Shown here in pieces: positions 26,216 to 39,900 of a stretch of 64,000 nt of DNA. A program made the translations under genes and the position numbers. How positions within the stretch are numbered: the stretch's first letter is position 1; each line of letters starts with the position of its first letter. The stretch lies in contig NC_092464.1 of the NCBI RefSeq assembly GCF_047495875.1, positions 26,196,865 through 26,260,864 of the forward strand, given 5' to 3'. Source of the stretch: Pithys albifrons albifrons. Taxonomy: Eukaryota > Chordata > Aves > Passeriformes > Thamnophilidae. Under the pieces are notes generated by a model. The model did no database searches and was not told where the DNA came from. It worked only from the letters and a program-made list of their open reading frames with translations.

Positions 26216-27133
26216 TCAGGAGGAAAGACATTGAATGCAAACATCAGTTCCATCTAGCACATGTTGACTTCAAAATGTTCCTTCATTCACTCTACACAAA
26301 TCTTCATGGAGACAGGTGCACCAATCCTTCATCTCATCAATTAAATGCCAGTAACTCTGTGGGATGCTGATAGCTTCCTTTTATTTAGAAAGCTGTATTA
26401 ACTATGTGAGAGAACTACTTCTTTAACCACAGCTCATTTGCTTCACTATAGTTTCCCTGGGAATTTCAAAGGCCTTATTTAGCATTTTGAGACAGGTAAA
26501 TACTATTGCAAAGTGGCAACCAGAATTTTAATTTTATAGGAAATGTCATTATTTTGAAGTTTGTTTTCATTCTGAAGCAGAACAGAACATCACATGAAAA
26601 TTTCCATGAAACAAATAATTGAGGAAAAGTCTGGATAGGAGACAAGTCAGGTAAAATATTTTTCTTCAGTTTGTCTTCTTTTTCTGCTTCTCCAATACGA
26701 TTCAACATATTTAGAAATGACGGTCATTTCAAAAAGAAAGGAAAAGACTAAATATTCTCAAACAAAAATAAATTGAGTTGAGCCACTCTATTAATAAAAT
26801 TAAATTCTTCATTACATATGAAGCTTTGCTAAAGTACATTTTCAAATGAGAATATTACACCAGGGAAAATTATCCACTTTTCTATGATGCAGAACAGTAG
26901 GATGCTCTGTTGCAGGGACATTATGTGCTAAAGGAAAATGGAAGAGCCTAGGAGTCTTCTCAGCTTTTTTGCTATCTTTGGCTGCTGACTTTTTTTTTTC
27001 ATAGATCTTGTGTACCTGATTGAAAAATAGTAAGGTGCAGTGTACTGGTAAAGTGTGACCAATAGCCCATGGGGAGAAATTACACACCGTGGTCAGGCAC
27101 AAGAGATAGATAGGGAAAAAATTCAAGAATTTC
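26216..27133. other. intergenic, no gene recognised
   Basis: AT-rich unique sequence. The 77-codon minus-strand frame at 26475-26708 has no recognisable features. Confidence 0.5.
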
Positions 27134-27330
27134 ATAGAATCATAAAATACAAAGTTGGAAAGGACCTCAAGGATCATCTCGTCCAGCCTTTCTTGGAAAG
27201 AGCATAGTCTAGACAGATAGCCCAGCACCCTGTCCAGCTGGATTTTAAAACTGTCTAATGTTGGGGAATATACCATTTCCCTGGGGAGATTATTCCGGGG
27301 TACTGTTCCTCTAAATTTAAAGGTTTTGAT
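27134..27330 (-). mobile_element. CR1 LINE 3' fragment
   Basis: On the plus strand this reads TCATAGAATCATAAAATACA, then 'ttggaaaggacctcaaggatcatctcgtccagcc', 'caccctgtccagctggattttaaaactgtc' and 'ccctggggagattattccggggt'. This is the reverse complement of a CR1 subfamily 3' region. The 166-codon minus-strand open frame at 26842-27342 runs through this non-coding CR1 tail and is not a gene. Confidence 0.88.
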
Positions 27331-29164
27331 TGAGTCTGGCATATTTAAAACATGATCTGATCTGTTGCATAATGTCCTTACACAAACAGATTATCAAGGA
27401 GAAAAAGGCCAGATTTTTAAAGGTCCTGAGCATTTGCTGTTCCCATTGACTTCTAGGAGGGGTGGCAAACATTCACTGCCTTTCAAGCCATGCTGGAAAG
27501 TTGCAATTTTCCTCAATTTTTTAGTGATGAATAGGAAATTAAATTAATATCAACTCACTATGGCTTTTTTATAAGCATCACACACTGAATTGAAACAGAA
27601 GGACCTTGAGGAAAACAAAATGGAGATTGTCTAGGGATTGTAGCTTTGGATAAGACCAATGATTATTTGTGTTCACCTATTTCATAATCTTTAGACACAA
27701 GCTCAATATTACCATTGAAACAGAGGTCGGAGTACCCAGAACAGAGACACAAGCAGGCACAAATTTGCACAAGGTATGGAGAAATATTAAGCTAGACAAA
27801 GGTGGTTTTGTAAGGCCATATGTCTTTCTGTAACTGATACTTTCTGGCTGTCCTCTTTAAGGGGTTTATACTTCAGCACTGTTCCCAGAATAAGTTATCA
27901 GAGTCTGACGAGCCAGTTCTATAGCCAATTTAAGCTACTGGAGTCCTTTGAAGTTTGTAAGGAAACACCAATTTATAGCTGCCATGGGCCTAGCCCAAGG
28001 TTTCTAAATAAGAACAGACTTATTAATTACATATGGAAACAACCATCAATTCCAGATTGCATTGAGAGACAATGGTTATAATTTAATTGTAATTTTTCAC
28101 ATTTCATGACTGTCCATGACATCAGAAGATTATTAAATTACAGATTTTTTTCTCATCCCAGGATTCTATGTTATTGCTCTCTGGAAAACTACATGAAAAT
28201 AAGAAATAAGGTGTTAAACATTATGTCAAGATGAATAGGCCCACCTGAGAAAGTACTAAAATATTACTGAATATATGTCAAAAAAATCTGATGAAATCAC
28301 ATAAGCATCAAATCAATGAAAGAGTTATGATTTGTCCAAAGTGGGAAGATTGTTTGAATGGTCCTCCATTTATTTTCAGTCTACCTTTACAGCTCACTTC
28401 TTCATTAAAGTACTGAGAGGATACACAAAGTCCAGCCAATTTTTAACATGAGTTTGTCTGTTCAGCCTGCTGTAAGTCTATGGTTTTGCAAAGACATTGG
28501 GCTTCAGTGAAGGCTTGCATCTCTGGCTGCTCAGTAACAGACCCATTCAAAACCTTAAACAGAGAGATGTTGGTATTCACATGAGGAAGCAACTGTTACA
28601 ATTTTTTGTTTGCTTTTTAATACCCTCGCATGATTGTCCCAGCAATGATATGATGGTCATCCTACTTATACAGTAACACTGTGTGATGCTGGAGCACTTG
28701 TTGCAGACAAATCATTTCCTTTTCTCCAGACAGAAGTTAATGTCAGTCTCCCACCACCCTGGCAAGTGCATCCCTGTCATTTATAAAGAATAGCCAAAAA
28801 CTTCGAAAGCTACCAGCTGAGTAAAACCTTGGTGCACACCGGAGCTAAAGGTTACATTAAGGAAAACATCCCTTCATGCAGTATTTACTAGGAAGAAAAC
28901 AAGGCCTTTTTATAGAACTGTGCACATACTGGTTGTGAGCAGGTGGGACATTGCCTAACACTGCAGAAAGCTTCAAGTAAAGATCAAAACAATCATCTGC
29001 ATGAAGAAAAGTGAACGGGGTTCTGAAGAATCCATCAACCTTGAGAAACCTATCTGAATGAGGCATTTTCATCTAGGCTAGGTTGTCTTTGCAAATCTCA
29101 AGCTGCCTGCTTTTTTATTTGTTGTTCTAGCTCACTGTACTCCATCCACATGTTTTATTCAAAG
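27331..29164. other. intergenic, no gene recognised
   Basis: No exon or repeat recognised. AT-rich with scattered short open frames of no apparent significance. Confidence 0.5.
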
Positions 29165-29470
29165 TGGAGTGGGGTCTATATAGAAGCAATAGTGCCAGCC
29201 TCTCCTCTTCCCTTCACAAGGAAGCTGGAATTGCAATGAGGTCTCCCATCATTCTTCTCTTCTTCAGGCTGAACAAACCAAGTTACCTCAGCCATTTCTC
29301 ATTCAGCTTCCCCTCAAAGCCCTTCACCATTTTCACTGCCCTCCTTTAAGCGCTCTCTAAGGGCTTAATATCTTTCTGATATTGCGGTGCCTAAAACCAC
29401 ACACAATATTCAAGGTGAGGCTGCACCAGTGCAGAGTGGAACAATCCCTTCCCTTGACTGGTTGGTGCTG
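29165..29470 (-). mobile_element. CR1 LINE fragment, reverse-transcriptase C-terminal region
   Basis: The plus strand carries the antisense CR1 blocks 'aggctgaacaaaccaagttacctcagcc', 'cttcccctcaaagcccttcaccattttcactgccctcc', 'atattgcggtgcctaaaaccacacacaatattcaaggtgagg' and 'ctgcaccagtgcagagtgg'. Translated on the minus strand, the upstream part gives LVQPHLEYCVWF, the conserved C-terminal end of CR1 reverse transcriptase. Stop codons and deletions show it is dead. Confidence 0.9.
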
Positions 29471-32089
29471 TGCTATCAAATTCAGGGCATTTATTTTCAT
29501 GCCATCCTGTATGTAGCAGGGTTTCCAAACCCTGTGTTGTTCCCAGAGGTGTGTTATCCTGTTTAAATAAGAGAATTTGGGGCTTTAAACACATAAGTGT
29601 GGTTCTGGACTAAAGCTTTTGACTGTGACAAACACCTTGGGGATAAGGATGTTAGTCTTCTCTTAAAGAAAGGCTGCCATCAGGGAAGAGCCCTAGTGGA
29701 GCTGACACAGGAAATAGTCTGACCAAACACTTTTAAAAAGTCTTAATTGCTATACTTGATATGCTGGAAAGAGGGAAACAGACAGGAAAAGAACACTGAT
29801 TATTTTTCATTTCTTGACTACTTTTGTTCCAATCTTGTTTTGAAATGGAGTTTCCTCAGACCCATTGATTCATTTTTAATTTAACAGACTCCTTCTCCAC
29901 AAATGTTCTAAAATAGCATGAAGCTTGCAAAAATTAGGAATGCCTTTTCACAAAACTGAAACCCTGATGGGCTTCCAGAAGGTCTTTCCTGCTTCCTTTC
30001 TCCCTTTTCCCTTGCATACATATGTCTTATGGGCATCTTCTGGCATGTTAGAACGTCATACCTGTTTCTACTACTTGATTTGGGCTCTGAGCTTGGTTTT
30101 TGTGGAAGTATGTTGACAGACACAGCTAGTTTTGTGGATGTTCTGCTGTAAAATACCATAGTTCAATCTGAAGCTATGAAAAGTGCAGCCACAACTGCAA
30201 GGAAGGAGACGTGTTGATTTAGGGGATGAATGCAGCAGCAGCAGCACCACCATGCTGGGTTAAAGAGGGTCATTTACATAGCAAAAGGAGCCTGTCAACC
30301 TGAAGTGATGTCAGTTTAAAGGCATTTTATCACCCAAAATTCTTCAAATGGCAACTGAGTTTTGAAAAACAAAAGATTTAAGTTCTAGATTGTCTCTTAC
30401 CCTTTGTTATAGGAGAAAATATTTTTATTCTTTTAATACCTAACTAAAGGCCACTTAGTGTCATTCTCTGATTCACATATCACCAAACGAAATTGCTGAA
30501 GATAGGACTGTCCTAGTGGTATTGAAAATGGTATAGGCTTGTGTTCCAAGGTCTGTTCACAAAACAACTTCTGCAAGTTAAATAATTGATGACAAAATCA
30601 AGCTAAAGAATATTTTCCTCTGTACAGCTACATGGGTTGCATTGCTCACATCAGACACAGACCCTCACCCGGTTCAACCTCAGCACATATGCTGAGATAC
30701 CATCTAAGGCTCCAGCTCTTTACTTTGTGAAAATATCTTCAGATAGTAGCTTTGAATATTCCTGGAAAAAGACACAAACGCATCTCTCTCTATAGTTTGC
30801 TTTAGTTATTTAACTGCACATGCAGCTTGATGAACACCACTCTTTCAGCAGATGAAATGCACTCAGAGACTGTTTCAGGGCCAGAAGGACTTGCTCAGGT
30901 TAGTAACCTGGTATTCCATGGAATATTTAGGTGAATTCCACAATTGTCTTGTAGTTGAAGTTGAGCACAGATTGATGAATGATTAGAGGTCGTGAGAAGT
31001 TTAGATTATTATTTAGTTTTTATGAAGCTATCCAATATACAAAAAAATCTGAGTGGCGCAAAACCACCACATCATTCCATGAACTCTGACCAATCCCTTT
31101 TGATGCTGTGGCCTTAAACACTGACATTTAGATGTTTCTCACCTATCTCTTAGAGGAATATATATGACAGGGATTTTTTTCTATGACATATTTTATATGA
31201 AAATAATGTTTAATTACACTGAAACTTAATTATTCCTTTTTTCTTAAGTACTGCTCTGGTAGATGTGTTACTGCATTAGGAGCATTACGGAAGCCATTGT
31301 ATGGAAGAAGTGATTAATCTTGGACAAGATACTGCATCTGCTTTGTTGGACTTTATACTCAGGGTTTGAGAAGCCCAAATGTTAGTTAGCGTACATAGAT
31401 GCTGTAAGGAATGTGTTTGAACATCCAGTGCTGGCCTGTGCTTCACTCTGGCGGGTGTTATGAAAGACACCTGAAAGGAGAAGGTATATGATTTCATTTA
31501 TTACAAACAATAAAAGGTACCATTGTATGGGAGGGAGGATGAATGTCTCCATGGATGTGATCTATACAGTGTGCCATACATACAGCCAGGGTCTGTTCAA
31601 TGCTGCATGAAATTGGGATCCCCAGCATCTGAAGGGTCATAAGGTTTGCTCACAATCTATATTCCTCTTTATTCTACCTAATTAAAACAGCTATTTTATT
31701 ACAGCATCTGTAGCTGTGCCTTTCTTAGTAATATCCAGGAAGAATCCTGCACCTCCAATCATCATCATCATCCTGACACAGAACAGATACATGCAGGTAT
31801 CCCTGCAAAATATCATGTCCCATTTTATTGAAACTCTTATCTATCTCAGTTATTTTCATCTTAAAATTTTGCAGAAATGATGTCATGCTTTGAAGATGAG
31901 GCATAAGACTGATGATTAGGGAAAAGAGAAGTGTTATCTGTATTTAGGCAAATTTTACTGAAAGAAAGTGTTCTGGGGTGAAAGTGTAAGCCACTTGACA
32001 TCCCCAGGGGGACTTAAAGAGTCACTGACAGATCAATCTGGAGAGAGAAGCTACTGTTCTGGGACATTTTCTTTCTGCACTTTCCATTC
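29471..32089. other. intergenic, no gene recognised
   Basis: No exon or transposon recognised. A short (GCA)4 run occurs at about 30232-30245 and an (ATC)n run at about 31759-31773. Confidence 0.5.
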
Positions 32090-32432
32090 CTACTCTCTCT
32101 ACATGTATGGCTCAGCTTCGTGAATGAAGATTTGGGAAGGGCTCTACCCATGTAGGTGTGTCCTTCAAGCCTGCACAGTGGATTTTTTAGGTGAGGCACA
32201 GCATGTGCAGAACTGGCCCCACCATTTAAGTCCTAAGGTTCATCTGCCACAGCCAAGTGAGCTTGGACGGTGACAGTGAAGTCCTCAGGACTAGAACTTA
32301 CAGCCCCTGGTATTCCCAGGAGGTCCTCCCATCCATGTACTAACTGGGGCTGACCTTGTTGAGCTTCTGAGATCTGATGGGATCCGATGTCAGGGCGTCG
32401 TTTAACTGCCTTTTGCCTACCCTCTGTACTTG
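32090..32432 (-). mobile_element. 5S rRNA-derived SINE, copy 3, with degenerate target-site duplications
   Basis: The element spans about 32106-32416 in antisense orientation. Its minus strand aligns with copies 1 and 2 from the 5S-like head (GATCCCATCAGATCTCAGAA, box C GTTAGTACATGGATGGGAG) to the tail (GAGCCATACATG). The internal A-run has six residues. Flanking 16-base sequences at 32090-32105 and 32417-32432 match at 13 of 16 positions, consistent with an old target-site duplication. CpG-type decay is evident: the TTCG hairpin has become CTTCATTCACGAAG, and the stem GGAAGGGC has become TGAAGGAC. It therefore looks older than copies 1 and 2. Confidence 0.85.
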
Positions 32433-33110
32433 CCAAAGAAATACTTCCCTTGATGCACAAGGTAGTCACCTCATTGCCCAAATATCACTGGCTTCCCTGG
32501 GAATGGTCCATTCCTAGTGGCATCCCAGTAAGGGTCTGTGCCTTCAGGCTTGTTAAAGACAAATCATCTTTTGTGGGAGGGTTTTCAAGAAGTCCTTCAA
32601 AGTGAGTCTAGAAATTACATTTGTGAATGGCTTTTCATACTGAAGCAGGTCTTACCTTGCTTTGTCTGTAGCTGTGCAGTCTTGTGCTCTGTATCTACAT
32701 ACCTTTACTGCAACAGACAAATGATTGTAAAATCCTGGCATCATTTTCAACATTTTCTTTCTTAGTAAAAGATATACATTTTTTCATCTAAAAGGTTTTC
32801 TGCATCGTATCCATTGGTTTTAAAATCATATATTAAACTATTCCTTACAAGTAAAAAAGTACAATAATAAAATAGTCATTATTCAACACACTAATATCTG
32901 GTATTGTGAATAAAGCATAGAGATTCCTACAGCTTCACAGAATGTAGCACACTTTCTACATTTTAGAAGTCTTTCATGACATGTACTGGAAATGCCAGTA
33001 ACCATTATGCTTGTAAGTACATTTGAAGGGAATATAAACTGCACATTATAACATATTTAAATAGCATACTTAATATAAACTAAAAATAAATACCTCTTTA
33101 CAGAGACTGA
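32433..33110. other. intergenic, no gene recognised
   Basis: AT-rich sequence between a SINE and a solo LTR. No gene seen. Confidence 0.55.
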
Positions 33111-33924
33111 TGTCCTAGTTCAGCAAGCCAGAACCCGTTTATCACTATGTGGGTGTGACTAAAGCTGTGTACTCTAAGCCCTCTCTGTAATTTCTAATGA
33201 ACTGTTAACAATGGACATTTGCAGCAGCTGCCCCAGGCACATCCGACCCCTCAGGTGAAAGCTGGGTGTTAAAGAAGTGTGAGATAAGAGCTGTGATAAC
33301 TCCCCTCCAGGAAGTCATTAGCACCTTCACACCCAGCCTGAGGGGGTGTGTCTGCTGATGGGCCAGCAATGATTCCAAAATATCCCATGACTCACAGAGT
33401 TAGATCACCCATTGTGGAACTCCCTGCCCTGGGGGAGGTACTGGGCATTCCCACCTGAACCTGAGGGTATATAATCTTGGGGTTTGGGGACTTCTGGTAC
33501 CATTTGTCAGATCCAGAGAAGGACCAGAACCTTGACAGGACTGCGACCACCAGTCTCGGTCAGACTACAACTGTCATCTGCACCAACATGTTTTTCTTTC
33601 TCTTCTTTTTACTTTGGACTCAGAGGAACCATGTGGGGCTCAGCACAGGGGCTAACAAATACCATCCTGTTAGTGCCCCAGGGTGCTGGGTCATAATTCT
33701 GGGTTTTGTGGGTTAAACCCAGTTTCTCTTTGTATCATTACATTTATTGTAATATTTTTATGAAATTGTAACTCTGACTTATAATCTCTTCTGTGCTGGG
33801 TTCTTTTCCAGCACAACTGACTTCTCTAAATAAGATTTGTGCAATGAAAATCTTCTGTAGATTAAAACCCCCTCTCTTAATGTCATTGCCTCTGGGAATA
33901 TCTCACAAGTAAAAAGTTGTGACA
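33111..33924 (+). mobile_element. solo LTR of an endogenous retrovirus (ERVL-like start)
   Basis: An 814-base unit that begins TGTCCTAGTTCAGC and ends TTGTGACA, giving the TG...CA termini typical of LTRs. The start resembles the TGTCCTGGTTTCAGC opening common in avian ERVL-type LTRs. A TATA box (GTATATAATC, core 33468-33475) sits about 45% of the way in, as expected for the U3/R boundary. An AATAAG-type polyadenylation element lies near 33826-33833. No internal retroviral genes flank it, so it is a solo LTR left by recombination. The immediate flanks (ACTGA and ATTAA) do not match, so the target-site duplication has decayed or the edges are off by a few bases. Small open frames inside it are not genes. 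Confidence 0.7.
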
Positions 33925-36900
33925 ATTAAAATGATCATAGAAAATCATTCTAAACAAAGGACTGGATCCAACATGGAACATAAACTCTCCTAGACTCAGT
34001 TATATAGGGCCTGGCTTCCATCTTGCTAGAGAAATCACAGCCATGGCTGAAGTACCTTGTGCATTCCTTGCTCTGCAGAGCAGGCACAGGTTTGTGACAA
34101 TGAGAAACCAGAACCTTGAGCTGTGAGTCATCTCAGCTACCTCATGAGAAATGTCTGTGAAGAAGTCTGTAAGACTTATCTCTTTCCAAAAGAAAGACAT
34201 CTCAGGTCCCAGAGCTGTTGGGACCCCACATCAGCCTGTCCTCACAAAAGAAGTAACAGGTGCTCTGTCCCACTCCACACTAACACTCTTCTGGTGCTCC
34301 TTCACTTCAGTAACTGCTTACCCATTGAGAATCAGATTCATTTCCTTAGAGACATCTGGACTCCCACATCTCTTGTGGAGATGAGAAGGTACACTGAGCT
34401 GAGCCCAGTGTGATGCACATTGATGCTCTCATTGAGACACCTCAAATAATGTCCTCAGTGAAGTTTCTTTGAGGATCTAGTCCCATATGTCAACTAGTGA
34501 AAAGTGAACACAGGGCACTTGTGTCTAGAAAAAACCACACACAGTGACCCATTAGACAGCTGATGCAACACATTGTCATTGCAGACAGCACAGCTCAATT
34601 GTACCTTCTTACTCCTCCTGCTTTTACAACTCTTTCCGGCTGCTTCTTCATTGCACAAAGCCTGTAATTGTACCACTAAAGCTGGGTGAGCTACTCCCAT
34701 ATAACCACAACAGTGTTTGTCACAGTGAAAATGTCCATATTATTAAAGGTTTCACAACTATTTAACTGTTGGGGAATGTGTTCTACATTTTGCAACACAG
34801 CAGACTTATGTCTTCCCAACTGCTTCAACACTTTTGCTTTATACTTTTTACATTAAAGTGAACAAAAGAAGCTTTGCCAGTTCTCTGCCACTTAGCAAAT
34901 GACAGCATTTCATTGCACAGTCCTGAAGACATGCTATTTAGGGCATCATTGTTCCTTCAGAAAAAAGAGATATAATGCCTAACAAATTCTCTCCAGAAAC
35001 CCTTAAAATGATTCTTTGAAGGAAGCACTTACTCAAGCCCATTTGTCTTGAGGAATTGCTTTTTAATTCTCTATCTCAAGCATAGCTGTAATCCACATAT
35101 TCTGAATTCAATTTGTTGTTTAATGGAACTAGTAGATCAAATTTATATATTTAGAGTAAATTCAAATATCGTATTCTCTCTTCAGACAGATGAAATAAAT
35201 GCTCCACTTAAGTTGACAATTTTACAAAGGTGAATTGACGTAAATTAGAGCCATTACCTGTTTTATTTTGTTTCTAAAGATTATTTTAACTAATTTTATC
35301 ACACGGGTATATTCTAGCACTGAAGCATTGAAAGATGTTTCACTAATCTGAGATCTGGGCCTTTTAAATTGTAAAACCAAAACCTCTGGAAGCTTCAGTT
35401 GACAAACCTGCATTCATTTTCCAAAAATTCGTTTAATCTGCATTTCAGTATGAGTGCACAAAATTAAAATGAAAATTCTTTCCCAGCAATCTTGGGTTTT
35501 CTGCTTTTTTGTCAAGCAGACCAGTAGCAGCTTTTCTTTCAAGGTGCTATGTCACTCGGCACCATAATGTTTTGATGGTATAAGTGCAAAATATTGCCCT
35601 TCAATAGATGAAAAGAAAAAAAATTTTGCCCCAATGTAGTAAAATCACCTCCAAAATAAGTAAGCAAAGTTCTCAGCTACTGCAATGACGCAAGAATCTA
35701 CTCTGACCTCCCACATGGTGAAACCAGTTTTCATAGTATAAGAAAAGAAGCACTTTTCAAAAGCTCTCTGAGATAAACTTGCTGCAACCCTCCAAACACT
35801 ACTTCTTCTTCCCCAGCGGACAAGTGAACAACAAAGGCTTCATTATGCCTGTGTTTACTGGATAGCTCTTCTTCTAGAATGGTTTTTACTGCACAGATTA
35901 TAGCAATTACAGAAATACTGAGGGCTCTGTGTATTCTTAAAAGGGGATGTGAAGACATCTAAGTGGAATGGAAAGTACATAGTGAAGATATATTGTTTCT
36001 TGTAAACCATAGTATACAAGTCAATCGTGTAAGTCTTCTTCCCACATCTTCAGTGCTGCAAGGATCAAAGTTACCTGTAACAGGATTAGTCCAAACTCCT
36101 GTGCAGATCACTGACGGAAATGGGCTAGAGTCTTCAAGGTTGTTTCACACTCACCTACCATTAACTAGACCACGAAGATGGCACTATTGTAGAGTGATAA
36201 TGGTAGCCTCCATGGCATCAGGGCAGATGTCCTCATGTTCACAGTTGGTGCTTTCCAAGGTGGACTTGCACTGCATTCCTGGGTACTTCTCTCAGAGCTC
36301 CCCTGAGTAGGACCACAAGCAAGATCTGACAGAGTTTTCTGTGATTCCAGAGGGCTGTGAGGAAAGGAACAAAACTTCTCAGGCCAGATCTCAGAAAAAA
36401 GACTGGGTTGAATACTTGCTATCAATATTGTCAGAAAGACAGACTTCTCCTGTTGGCCCAGAAGATTGGTCACCAGCTATCTGATGACATGCAGAGCCGT
36501 AGGAGAAGTATGGTCAGTACCTCTGGAGAGCAAGAAACCGATGTCATGCTGCCCTGTCCAGAAGGATCTCAAAAATTATTGTGAGTTCTTCTTGCAGGCA
36601 GTGAAATAAGAAACAGAAAAAAATCTTATGGGTAAGGATATCTGTCCTGAACCAGCTGGGAGTAGTTGCTGTGCTGTACAGATACTCATGCTACCCTGTT
36701 CTGACCAGGATAGACTCATAACTGGAAATGAAGCAAGCTTCTGTCAGATGCCTTGATTCTGCCTACTTCAATAAAACAAGGTTTATTAGTTGATATCCAC
36801 TCTTTTTCTTGACATGAATTTAACCAGTGCAATTACAGTTTTACCTCCAGCTACATCCCAAATCCTCTCTCTCTGTAGAGACTGATTCTGGCAGAATTTC

Positions 36901-39900
36901 TGTCCCAGGTGGTGCTTTGACACTCCTCCTTCCTATTCTGTCACAGCAATCTTCAGCAAGAAACAAGTTACAAGGTAGATAATCTTTTCTCACCTAATGA
37001 TGGGAAATCTCTTGGAAATAGCTCTAAATTGCCCAGCTATCCAAGGAGCCCAGAAGACCACTTTAGGGAAGAGGCTTTAGTTGTTACAGTTGCTGTATTT
37101 GCTGCACATGCTGAGTTCACACACAGTCTATTTTCTTATTTTGGTTCCTTAAACCTTTCTAGGGTCAGCTTCTGTTCCCACCAGCTGTTTTCTGAAGTGC
37201 AGCCACTATTTCCATCACTGCTGGTCTGAACCTCTCTCTACTGGAAGGAGTAAGTCAAATTAGATGTCAAGACAATTTCTTCCCACAGGGACACTAGTTC
37301 ACATATTGCTGACTCATTTTAGGGGCCATCTAGGGATTTTTGCTGATAAGGATCTGCTTTCAATCCATGTCCCTCATCTTGAGAGGGAGACTCATTCAGC
37401 ATTAGCTCTTTTTATGCTAGCAGGACATACAAGGATGAGTTTGGAAATATTTGCCATATTTGTCTTTAAATAGCATATCATGGGATGATGTGATGTTAAT
37501 CCCTAGAAGGTCTGAACCAGTGTTAGTGTCAGGGACTAGTGTGGTACAATGAAAACAAGGAAAGCGGAAAGTTCATGCTGCAAACCTACTCTCAGAGCTA
37601 TAAAAATTTAATCATGAAGCTCTTTTTCAGTTGATCAGCTGTTTACTCAGATGAATCATATGCAGTTTTCCATAAACCATAGAAATTTTATCTGTTCTGG
37701 AGGAATATAATGATGCAAGAGTTCCTTCTAATGTATCACAACAGGAAGTTGACTAAAATCATAGTTCATTTTTAAACACAGAGGACAGACCTAAAGACTA
37801 CATAAAGTTGCAGATCAGGATAATTCACAGGATTCTGCAGATTGGAGAATTATATTACTTTTAATATAGTAACTAATACTGCATTTGGGGCATTTTTATT
37901 CTCCAAAAAGTGGTGTAAAGACCATTCAACTACTGAGTTTTATTGTACTTGCCAATGTCACAGATTTGGATGACAAATCAGCACTTTCACTGGAAATTTT
38001 GCTGAGACCCCTTTTCTTTGTTCTTTTGCTAATGCACATTACTGGCAAGCAAAAGTTCTTTTTAAATGGGCTGAATTTTCTAAATTATTCCTTCTGAAAC
38101 TACTTCATTTTTAAAATCAATTATTTCTGGATTCACCATATCCTAGGAGAGATTATTTTATTACAGCAAAACAAATTTATGATCTTGAACTCTGAAAATC
38201 ATCATCATAGCATATGTCCTAACACATTCCTTAAATCTGCATATCAGCTTAGTGAACACCCTTATTCAATTTTCCAAAACAATTTCTATTCTCCTCAGAA
38301 TCACACTGAAATGTGCATGGGAAAATAGTAAACAACGTGTTGCTGGTCTGACTGAAATGACTGTGACCTGAATTGAGGACGCAATGGGATTCAGCAGAGT
38401 GGGTCTGACATGTTCTTTGTAGTTAAACCAGTTCCCAGGCAGTGTGTGAATGACTTGCATGCACATCAGAACACAGCTTGATTAAATTTCTCTTTTCAAA
38501 TAAATAATTGGAAGAGTTCCTCCTTGTGAATTTTTTTGTGAACTGGGCCTGATTTCAGGTTGTTCATCAAGTCCTGACTTGCAAGCTGTTTGTATAGGAG
38601 TCACTGCTTAGTATTTAAAGTATTTTGAGTAAAGCACCTCAATTACTTATTTCAGTTGTGTGTTTTTGCTCTGGAAATGGATATCTTTTTTAAAGGCAAA
38701 CCTAGATTAGGCTCTGACTTTAATTACAACTCTGGAGGACAGAGAGGTATGAATTCTGATATTTGTGCAACACCCAGGACTTTCAACTGTTTGCATGCAT
38801 AAAGCAGCAAGCCATTAAAGCACTCAAAAAAGATAATAATATGTTACCAATAGTAGCTACTTGACTTTATCATGAATATTCATAAAGCTATTAGTGCTTT
38901 ATTTGTTATATTTTTCCATTTATGCTAAATGAAACCATACCACAAACATGCACCTTAGTAATCACACAGCTATATTCTGGAGATGTTGAGAGATATTAAG
39001 CAACTGGTAAGACCAATGTGTAAAATATACTTCTAGGACCAAAGTTGCTTGGCTGATCAGTTGGCAAATACTCTAAAGAATTCAAACACAAAAGATCCTG
39101 ATTTTGCTCATGTGGCTGAACACAAATAATTGCTTCCGCCTTCAGCAGCATGAGACTGTTCATTTGCACTAAGGATAAATCACTTATATGCAATGTCCCT
39201 TACATGTCTTATGATATGCTACCGACAACTTCAATTACAAAATAAGGATATTTTCCTTCATTTCCATAGAATTCAAGTCTTCCCGTTCACTCTTCTTTGA
39301 GCTATGTATGGCCTTGGACTTCAGTAGTATCAGCAGCTGGTAAGAAGTTGGCTGTCAACACAGATATTTAAACACAGTCTTAATTATTCAGTATTTAGCT
39401 GGTCTCTCAGGAGGTTATTGTCCACTGCTGTGTTGTGATCAACTCTCTGCTGAAGAACATAATTCCCCAGGAGACTGACTGATTAACTGTGTGCTTCCCC
39501 ACACTGTTGAGTAGTGCACAAGATCATGCTCCAGGCCACTGAAACACATTCCTTCCTGTTATGGAAATGAGAAGCAGTCCCACTTACCAGTGCAGAAAGA
39601 CTTCAAATAGGATGGGTTTGTAGTAGAGAGGGAGTTGTCATGGGGCAGTTTGTTCACAGTGGTGGGGCAGACTCTGCTCCTGGGAAACGAAAAATCTAGT
39701 ATTCTCTGTGCAACAATATTTTAAACATAATTGGAAGAGAGGAAATAGGCATCACATTCACTTTCACCTTCTCACAAACTGGTGATATGGCTAGGAGATA
39801 GAAAGAGAGTGCTAATTAAAAATCTCACAGCAAGTGAATGATCCAGACCTATGAGGAAATTATTAAATTGTATCCATGTAACAGCCATGCTAATGAGTGC

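Noticed and set aside
26842..27342. 166-codon minus-strand ORF
   Set aside because: More than a third of it is translation of a CR1 3' tail; the rest has no recognisable protein features.
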